From Clostridia bacterium (lineage in GTDB: Bacteria > Bacillota > Clostridia > CAKSNL01 > HGM11501): a stretch of 11,892 bases of DNA. Each line of letters starts with the position of its first letter. Position 1 is the first letter of the stretch. The translations under genes and the position numbers were made by a program. The stretch is from positions 1 through 11,892 of the forward strand of contig JAUNRD010000020.1 of NCBI GenBank assembly GCA_030535815.1, read 5' to 3'. Shown here one piece after another: positions 1 through 5,912 of the stretch. Below the pieces are notes generated by a model. That model was not told where the DNA came from. It searched no databases and saw only the letters and a list, made by a program, of their open reading frames with translations.

Positions 1-1
1 A

Positions 2-2848
2 AACGTTGTAAGACAGTTCTTCAGACAGTCAAAGGACCTTTTCGCAGGCCTTGATGTAGAAGGCACATATGTTGAAGAGCTTACAGCAACCTACGAAGAC
101 GATACAACAAAGACCTTCTACATAACAATCAGTGCTGACTGGGGTACAGCAACAGAAGTTAAGGGCACTTATGCTATTGACGAAATTTATCCCGACATCA
201 CAAAGTGGAAGGCAAGAGTAAGCACTGCTGCCGACGGCACTCAGGCTATGGGTATGCTTACCAAGGCTGCAATCAAGGTAAAGGATGCCCAGAACTGGCA
301 CTCCTTCTTCGGTGCAGTTGACGGAACAGTATACGGCGACTCAGACGGAACACTTGGTCACTATATCGATATCGACTTTGGCGAAAATCCCACACCCTAC
401 ATTGGTTTCCGTCACCTTCAGAGACCTGCCGGTGCAACATGGACAAACAAAAAGCTTGTAATTATGGGTAAAAATGCTGCAGGCGAAGACTGGACCACAA
501 TTTACAATGCAGTTCCCACTTATACAAAGAAGGGCGAATATGTAAATTCAGCCGGCACATGGAACATCCACGAAGCTGACATCCGCTTCGAGGATGAAGT
601 AACATACCGTTACATAAGAATTCATGTATTCTCCGGTGCTCACGCAACAGCAGATACACTTCACGTATTAAAGAAGATGGCATCCGCTGAAAATGCAACA
701 GCAATCGTTGATAAGACAATGGCAGAAGTTGCAGAATTCAAGTTTGACTTATCTTCTGCGGCAGCAGGCGAAATTGCAGTTAAGGCAGGCGAAAGTGCAG
801 TTGACGCGGCAAACTATACCTTTGCAAACGGCGTACTTACAATTAAAGCAGATTATGTTGCATCACTTCCCGAAGGCGATACAGCATTAACCGTAACAAT
901 CGACGGTTGGGACAATGCGGTTACAATCACAAAGGTTGATAAGTTCACAAAGTCTTATGCCTTTACAGATACTGCTACAGGTGTGGGTGACTATGAACTT
1001 AAGCTTTACACTCTTAACGGCGATAGCTTAACTGCCCTTAAGTATGGCGAAGCAGATGTTCCCTACAAAGTAGAAAACGGCGAAATCGTAATTGCCCGTG
1101 ATAAGTTCAGAAAGCTTAACGATAAGTTCTTCTTTGAAGATTCTGCAAATCTTACAGCAACTTACGAAACAGCAGGCGAAGTTACATACAAAGTAAACTT
1201 AATCTTTGCTGAATACACATTAGCTGATGTAAACGGCACATTCGCATCTGACGAAATCAAGCCTGTTTACGGCACATGGAAGGCAACAGTATCTTCTGCT
1301 AATGCTGCAAGCCACGCTATCAACTTCTTCGGTATGAAGGATTTGGGAGGCAATTCCTATAACTGGCATACAGCTTATACAGTTATTAACGGAAACGAAG
1401 TTGTTTTCGAAAACAACACAGGCTATCACTATGCAGAAGTTAACTTTGGTGCAGCAACAGAATTCTCCGGTATCCGCTACTATGCAAGAAATAACGATAC
1501 ATCCGGTGACTGGTCAGAATTTAAGCTTATGGGTAGCAACGACGGCGGTGCTGCTTGGGAAGAAATTATGGATTGGACAACAACCGGCATCGGCAAGGAA
1601 GTAAGAGTATCCACAATTAAGCTTGGTAAGAATGTAAGCTACGAAAAGGTTAGAATTTACATCTTCTCAGGTCAGGTTGCAGCAGGTAAGGGATTTGCAT
1701 TCTTAAAGCCCGAAAAGGTAGTTGTAAATACATCTGCCACCAATGGTGGTAATATCATGATTGATAAGAATCCTTCTCTCGGTAGTGATGAGTTTAATCC
1801 CGGCGATGAAGTTACTTACACAGCTACACCCAGCGAAGGCAACGAATTCATGTACTGGATCGAAGCTAACACAGGTAAGATTTTAGGATATGAAGAAGGC
1901 TTAAAGCTTCAGACAACAGTTGGTAAGAGCATTCAGGCGGTATTTGCCGAAGTTGGCGGAGACTCTCCCTATGTTGGATTCTTCGGAAGAAATGGTCTTA
2001 ACAGATTAGCTTCTGCAAACATCAACAAGGATAAGACTCTTGGTGAACAGGGCAACCTTACAATTCCCAGAGCTGAAAAGCTTTACCAGACAGGTTACAC
2101 CTTCACACATTGGCTGCTCGGTGCAAACGAATATACAGCAGAAGAAGTTGCAAACCTTATCGTAACTGAAAATGCTGACTTTACTGCAGTATATGTAAAG
2201 GATGAAGATACAACCTATACATTAACCGTTGAAAACGGAACAGTTGTTGGCGGCGGCGAAAAGTTTGCATACAACACAAAATTAACAGTTGTTGCAAACG
2301 AAGCAGCAGAAGGTAAGGTATTTAACTACTGGACAGTTAACGGCAAGATTGTAAGCTTTGCAGAAGAATATTCCTTCTATATGCCTGACTCTGCAGTAAC
2401 AGTAGTTGCAGTATTCGGCGACAGCGTAGTAGAAGAATCAATTACAATGTCTATGACAAAATCCACATCTGTAATTCAGGATGCTAACGGAAACGATGTT
2501 GATGTTGCAGGCTTTATCGTAACAAGAAACATTCCCGATGGCGCAACCGTACTTGAAGTTGGTATCATCTATGTAAAGGATAAGTATTATGCGGACAACA
2601 TAGAGTATTCCGATTCTACACTTACAATTGCTGCAGCTGGCGGCAAGTCCTTCAACGACAAGGATGTAAAGGTTGCAATCGCTGCAAAGAATGGCAAGGA
2701 TGCAGAAGGAAATACTTTCTATATCTCCGGTCAGCACAAGCTTTCCGCAAGCTACAAAGAAAACGGTATTGCAGCGCGTGGCTTCATCACCTATTTGGAT
2801 GGCGAAACCGTAAAGACAATTTACACAGATACTCAGATTATAGGCTGA
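2..2848 (+). CDS. Large secreted modular protein with X2/Ig-like, discoidin-like and InlB-B-like repeats (5' end outside window)
   Basis: The frame is open from the first bases, so the start lies upstream; 948 codons are visible. The ATG at 248 sits inside a domain and is not the start. Modules in order, by position: the end of an Ig/X2-like module (2-157); a discoidin (F5/8 type C)-like beta-sandwich (about 158-690); an X2-like module with the pattern NYTFANGVLTIKADYVASLP (about 690-940); a second Ig/X2-like module (about 940-1228); a second discoidin-like module (about 1229-1715); three InlB-B/'Listeria-Bacteroides'-type repeats (about 1720-1950, 1960-2205, 2210-2425); and a C-terminal beta-rich domain (2426-2845) of a type seen at the end of Clostridial surface proteins. 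The Ig-plus-discoidin pair repeats with a 357-codon period. There is no cysteine in the visible part, no LPXTG motif and no SLH domain. It is probably a glycan-binding or glycosidase tail outside the cell; any catalytic part would lie upstream. Domain types are recognised by pattern, and the function is inferred. Confidence 0.85.
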   Translation, partial: NVVRQFFRQSKDLFAGLDVEGTYVEELTATYEDDTTKTFYITISADWGTATEVKGTYAIDEIYPDITKWKARVSTAADGTQAMGMLTKAAIKVKDAQNWHSFFGAVDGTVYGDSDGTLGHYIDIDFGENPTPYIGFRHLQRPAGATWTNKKLVIMGKNAAGEDWTTIYNAVPTYTKKGEYVNSAGTWNIHEADIRFEDEVTYRYIRIHVFSGAHATADTLHVLKKMASAENATAIVDKTMAEVAEFKFDLSSAAAGEIAVKAGESAVDAANYTFANGVLTIKADYVASLPEGDTALTVTIDGWDNAVTITKVDKFTKSYAFTDTATGVGDYELKLYTLNGDSLTALKYGEADVPYKVENGEIVIARDKFRKLNDKFFFEDSANLTATYETAGEVTYKVNLIFAEYTLADVNGTFASDEIKPVYGTWKATVSSANAASHAINFFGMKDLGGNSYNWHTAYTVINGNEVVFENNTGYHYAEVNFGAATEFSGIRYYARNNDTSGDWSEFKLMGSNDGGAAWEEIMDWTTTGIGKEVRVSTIKLGKNVSYEKVRIYIFSGQVAAGKGFAFLKPEKVVVNTSATNGGNIMIDKNPSLGSDEFNPGDEVTYTATPSEGNEFMYWIEANTGKILGYEEGLKLQTTVGKSIQAVFAEVGGDSPYVGFFGRNGLNRLASANINKDKTLGEQGNLTIPRAEKLYQTGYTFTHWLLGANEYTAEEVANLIVTENADFTAVYVKDEDTTYTLTVENGTVVGGGEKFAYNTKLTVVANEAAEGKVFNYWTVNGKIVSFAEEYSFYMPDSAVTVVAVFGDSVVEESITMSMTKSTSVIQDANGNDVDVAGFIVTRNIPDGATVLEVGIIYVKDKYYADNIEYSDSTLTIAAAGGKSFNDKDVKVAIAAKNGKDAEGNTFYISGQHKLSASYKENGIAARGFITYLDGETVKTIYTDTQIIG

Positions 2849-2852
2849 TAAC

Positions 2853-2888
2853 AAAAAACGCAGAGGCAACCGCCTCTGTGTTTTTTTA
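2853..2888 (+). terminator. Rho-independent terminator after the modular protein gene
   Basis: A 9-bp stem (2859-2867 with 2872-2880, one G-T pair) with loop AACC is followed directly by seven T. An A-run at 2853-2858 precedes the stem and could pair with the T-run, so the hairpin may also work on the minus strand. It begins five bases after the TGA. Confidence 0.9.
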
Positions 2889-2898
2889 TTGCGTGGCA

Positions 2899-2980
2899 CC
2901 GTAGGGGAGGGGATTGCCCCTCCCGAAAACTCTGCGCTGCACCCGCATAAATACGGGCAGAGCAAGCTCCGCCCCTACGG
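2899..2980. repeat. Palindromic intergenic repeat, GTAGGGG family, copy 1
   Basis: The outer arms are a perfect 9-bp inverted repeat, CCGTAGGGG (2899-2907) and CCCCTACGG (2972-2980). Inside lie two hairpins: GGGAGGGG/CCCCTCCC (2905-2912 with 2917-2924, loop ATTG), and a weaker arm around CCCG/CGGG (2942-2945 with 2954-2957) flanked by TCTGC/GCAGA. The layout of an outer stem with two inner arms matches the repeat at 8559-8619. No protein is encoded and no target-site duplication is obvious. It may be a non-autonomous palindromic element or a folded 3' RNA element. Confidence 0.75.
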
Positions 2981-3060
2981 TAGGTTCCCGACAGTGATTC
3001 GTCAGAATCGCAGGGAAAGCATAAAGTGGAAAAAACACAAAAAATATTCGTTTTTTCCTA

Positions 3061-3089
3061 TTTACAAAAAATATGCGCTCTGTTATAAT
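3061..3089 (+). promoter_or_regulatory. Extended -10 sigma-A-type promoter for the hydrolase/discoidin operon
   Basis: TTTACA (3061-3066), a 17-nt spacer, and TATAAT (3084-3089) preceded by TG at 3081-3082. Transcription should start near 3096-3100, giving a leader of about 115 nt before the ATG at 3213. Confidence 0.85.
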
Positions 3090-3100
3090 TAATATTGGAC

Positions 3101-3114
3101 TACATATAAATGTA
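3101..3114. promoter_or_regulatory. Small inverted repeat at the predicted transcription start
   Basis: TACAT and ATGTA form a perfect 5-bp inverted repeat around ATAA, just after the predicted start site. The position would suit a repressor operator or a short 5' stem, but AT-rich sequence makes such repeats common by chance. Further into the leader, CGGATTT (3128-3134) can pair with AAATCCG (3182-3188), a long-range stem ending about eight bases before the ribosome binding site. Neither is established. Confidence 0.25.
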
Positions 3115-3195
3115 AATAAATATCAACCGGATTTGCTTTGATTTGTCATTTACAAGCTTATAAAAGTGTGATAAATGAAAAAAATCCGCAAGATA

Positions 3196-3204
3196 AAAGG
3201 AGGA
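3196..3204 (+). promoter_or_regulatory. Ribosome binding site that fixes the hydrolase-like start
   Basis: AAAGGAGGA lies 8 nt before the ATG at 3213. It decides the start there rather than at the in-frame ATG at 3138, which would add 25 polar residues in front of a clear signal peptide. Confidence 0.93.
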
Positions 3205-3212
3205 ATAAAAAT

Positions 3213-5900
3213 ATGAAAAAGGCATTATCCCTGGCACTCGTCTTAATCTTTGTGCTTTCCTTTGTGCCGTCCTTTGCCGAAGGTGATTTAACCCTTTTGG
3301 TAAAGGATGCAACTGCAGGCGAAGGCGTAAAGATTGCAGATGAGGTAACACTTGCAGCCGGTCAGTACGTTAAGTTTACCGGCGTAAATTTTGACGGCGT
3401 AAAGTCTGTTTTAATTACAGGTACGCCCAACTACGGAACGGCGAAAGACGGTGAGGTTATGGAACTCAGACTTGACTCCATGAACGGCGCACTCCTTGGC
3501 TATGTTCCCATGATCGGAACAAACGAAGAAGCATCCTTCGGTGTTAACGTAAATGTGAGCGGAACACACGATGTTTTCGTTTCACCCATCGTTGCAAATA
3601 ACGCTTCCATTAAGAGCATTACCCTTTCAAAGGAAGAGTGTAAGGAGCTTTCCTATGACAGAACTGTTTCCGATGCGGATGTTTTGGACCTTCACGTGGA
3701 AAACTGGGCTATGACAGACGGCCTTGGCAGAACACTTGCAGACTACGAAGAGGTTGGCGACTTTGATTCCACAAGAAACGTCGGTCTTTTCTATCACACC
3801 TGGCACGCAAGCTGGGAAGATGGCAGACCGGTTGTAAATAACACCGAGTGGTTCAAAAAATACCCCGAAATTTTCGCACCCGACCAGTATATGAATCCCA
3901 AATGGCCCGCTGACGCAGTTTATTTCTGGGATGAGCCCTTATTCGGTCACTATTCCGGCGTTGACTACTGGGTATACCGTAAGCACGCAGAGCTCCTGGG
4001 AAGTGCGGGCGTTGACTTCTTGTACTTCGACGATACCAACGGAAGCCGCTATTTCCATAAGAATATGTCAACTCTTGCAGAGGCGTTTTCCGATGCAATG
4101 AAAATGGGAACACCCTCGCCCAAGATTGCTATGCTGAGTAACTTATCCTATCCTGTAAAGGAAACCTGGCCTCAGATTAAACATGCATACCTTTCTTTTT
4201 ACAAGCCAGGTATGTATAAGGAAACCTGGTACTACTTCGAGGGTAAGCCCCTCTTTATGGGACACATCGAATGCATCGAAGAATTCTATGACAAAAACGA
4301 CCCTGCAGATGTGGCTCTTGCCAATGAAATTATGGACTTCTTCACCTTCAGAGGAAACTATGCAGGTGCGCCCTACACCCTCGGAAAGTGGCAGTCCCTT
4401 GATTCATATGCCCCCAAGGAGCCTGTAATGACAAAAAGTTCAACCGGAAGATCGGAAGCAATTTCCTTAAACTTTGCAAGCTTAGACCACCATGTTACAG
4501 GCATAAAGGTTGCGGCAAGCTCTCCCCACGTTTACACTCAGGGTGATACTCACTACTACGGCAGAGACTATCGCGAGAATATGCACCTTTATGATATATT
4601 CGCAGAAGAGCAGTATGCAGCAGCTAAGGACGTTGATGCAGACATCCTTCTTATCGACAGCTGGAACGAGTGGCAGGTAGGCCGTCAGAAGGACTACTCC
4701 AATATGGGTAAGGACGATGTTTACTACAAAAATTCCTTCATCGACCTTTTCGATGAAAAGACCAGCCGTGACTGCGAAATGACCAAGGGCAGCTCCAAGG
4801 ACTATTCTTATTCACTCCTTTGTGACTTTGTAAGAAAGTGGAAGGGCTTAAATAAGCCGGTGGCAGCATCAGCCGAAGTTACAATCGACATTGCGGGCGA
4901 CATTTCTCAGTGGAACGGCGTTGCTCCCGAATTTATCAATAACCGCGGTACATATGAGAGAAATCAGCTGGGCTACGGCGGCGTGGTTTATGAAAACTAC
5001 ACAGCAAGAAACAACGTAATCTTATCAAAGGTTGCAAGAGATTCGGAAAAGGTATATTTCTATGCAGAAACCTTGGATAAGCTCACTCCCGAAACAGACG
5101 ATAAGTGGATGAGACTCTACATCAATACCGACCGCAACCGTGCAACCGGCTGGGAAGGCTATGAATTAAGAATAAACGGACAGAGCGCAGGCTCTTTCGA
5201 GGTTTATGAAAACGGCGTATGGACTCTTAAAGGAAGCGTAGCATATAAGGTTGGCGAAAAGACCTTGCAGATTGCTATCCCCAGAGCCGATGCGGCACTT
5301 TCCGGCACACTTGACTTTGAATTCAAGTGGGTTGACAATGCAGACGATTCCGACATCCTTAACTTCTATGTTGACGGTAATGCGGCACCCTTAGGTCGCT
5401 TCAACTACCGCTACACGGAAAAGGAACTTATCTCTATGACAAAAGAGCAGAGAGCATCACTTTCCGGCACAACAATAGTTAAGGGCGGTTCCAACCGTGC
5501 GGCAGTAAACGGCGCTAAGATGTTTACATACGAAGCTGACCTTCGCTACGGCGCAAGAGTTTTGGAAGACGGCGTAACCTACTTCCCCGTAAATCTCTTA
5601 AAGGAATCACTTACCTTCGGTAAGAGCAAAATTATATTTGAAGCAGATCGTAATTTTGTGAAGATGCAGAACCACGACATATTGGTTTACACCTATATAG
5701 GCGGCGACTATGCTTATGCAAACGGCGCTTATAAGACAATTACCACACCCGTAAGAAACATAGACGGTATACCCTACATTCCCGTAACCTTTATGGCAGA
5801 GGCTTTCGGAATGGAAGTTTATAATGCCGGCGACAACTTATATGCATTTGGATATAATGTTGACAAGGCAACGGTTGACGCCGTTAAAAATCAGTTTTAA
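3213..5900 (+). CDS. Secreted GH71/GH99-like TIM-barrel protein with CBM6-like, CBM9-like and copper-amine-oxidase-N-like modules
   Basis: 895 residues. A signal peptide (1-22, MKKALSLA...VPSFA) is followed by a CBM6-like beta-sandwich (about 23-147). A TIM-barrel-like core (about 160-545) carries NVGLFYHTWHASW (189-201), FLYFDDTNG (269-277, with D273 and D274) and IDSWNEW (481-487). The WNEW strand end recalls GH71/GH99 and WbsX-like barrels, where its Glu is catalytic; here that is E486. The GH99 pattern WNEWxEG reads WNEWQVG, so the second acid is absent. A CBM9/DOMON-like module follows (about 556-735; GDISQWNG, GWEGYELRING, GRFNYRY), then a diverged copper-amine-oxidase-N-like pair (about 745-890; YFPVNLL, YIPVTFMAEAFG). 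It probably acts on an extracellular or surface glycan. It is first in an operon, 12 nt before its discoidin partner. Secretion and the accessory modules are fairly certain; the enzyme family and activity are not. Confidence 0.85.
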   Translation: MKKALSLALVLIFVLSFVPSFAEGDLTLLVKDATAGEGVKIADEVTLAAGQYVKFTGVNFDGVKSVLITGTPNYGTAKDGEVMELRLDSMNGALLGYVPMIGTNEEASFGVNVNVSGTHDVFVSPIVANNASIKSITLSKEECKELSYDRTVSDADVLDLHVENWAMTDGLGRTLADYEEVGDFDSTRNVGLFYHTWHASWEDGRPVVNNTEWFKKYPEIFAPDQYMNPKWPADAVYFWDEPLFGHYSGVDYWVYRKHAELLGSAGVDFLYFDDTNGSRYFHKNMSTLAEAFSDAMKMGTPSPKIAMLSNLSYPVKETWPQIKHAYLSFYKPGMYKETWYYFEGKPLFMGHIECIEEFYDKNDPADVALANEIMDFFTFRGNYAGAPYTLGKWQSLDSYAPKEPVMTKSSTGRSEAISLNFASLDHHVTGIKVAASSPHVYTQGDTHYYGRDYRENMHLYDIFAEEQYAAAKDVDADILLIDSWNEWQVGRQKDYSNMGKDDVYYKNSFIDLFDEKTSRDCEMTKGSSKDYSYSLLCDFVRKWKGLNKPVAASAEVTIDIAGDISQWNGVAPEFINNRGTYERNQLGYGGVVYENYTARNNVILSKVARDSEKVYFYAETLDKLTPETDDKWMRLYINTDRNRATGWEGYELRINGQSAGSFEVYENGVWTLKGSVAYKVGEKTLQIAIPRADAALSGTLDFEFKWVDNADDSDILNFYVDGNAAPLGRFNYRYTEKELISMTKEQRASLSGTTIVKGGSNRAAVNGAKMFTYEADLRYGARVLEDGVTYFPVNLLKESLTFGKSKIIFEADRNFVKMQNHDILVYTYIGGDYAYANGAYKTITTPVRNIDGIPYIPVTFMAEAFGMEVYNAGDNLYAFGYNVDKATVDAVKNQF

Positions 5901-5905
5901 GGAGG
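5899..5905 (+). promoter_or_regulatory. Ribosome binding site overlapping the upstream stop codon
   Basis: AAGGAGG shares its first two bases with the TAA that ends the hydrolase-like gene and lies 7 nt before the ATG at 5913. This overlap suggests co-transcription and translational coupling of the two genes. Confidence 0.92.
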
Positions 5906-5912
5906 CGGAAAT

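Noticed and set aside
248..250. ATG 248 as the start of the first protein
   Set aside because: The frame is open to the window edge and the upstream codons continue the same discoidin-like module; no ribosome binding site precedes it.
2438..2965. Minus-strand frame of 175 codons overlapping the end of the modular gene
   Set aside because: It lies antisense to a domain-rich coding frame, crosses the terminator and repeat, has no promoter or ribosome binding site and no recognisable domain.
2891..3010. CRISPR array or tRNA gene in the structured intergenic region
   Set aside because: There is no repeated spacer-length unit and no tRNA consensus (no T-loop GTTCRA or matching acceptor stem); the fold is explained by the palindromic repeat.
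3138..3212. Longer start of the barrel protein at ATG 3138
   Set aside because: It has no ribosome binding site, adds 25 polar residues before a clear signal peptide, and the AAAGGAGGA site points to 3213.
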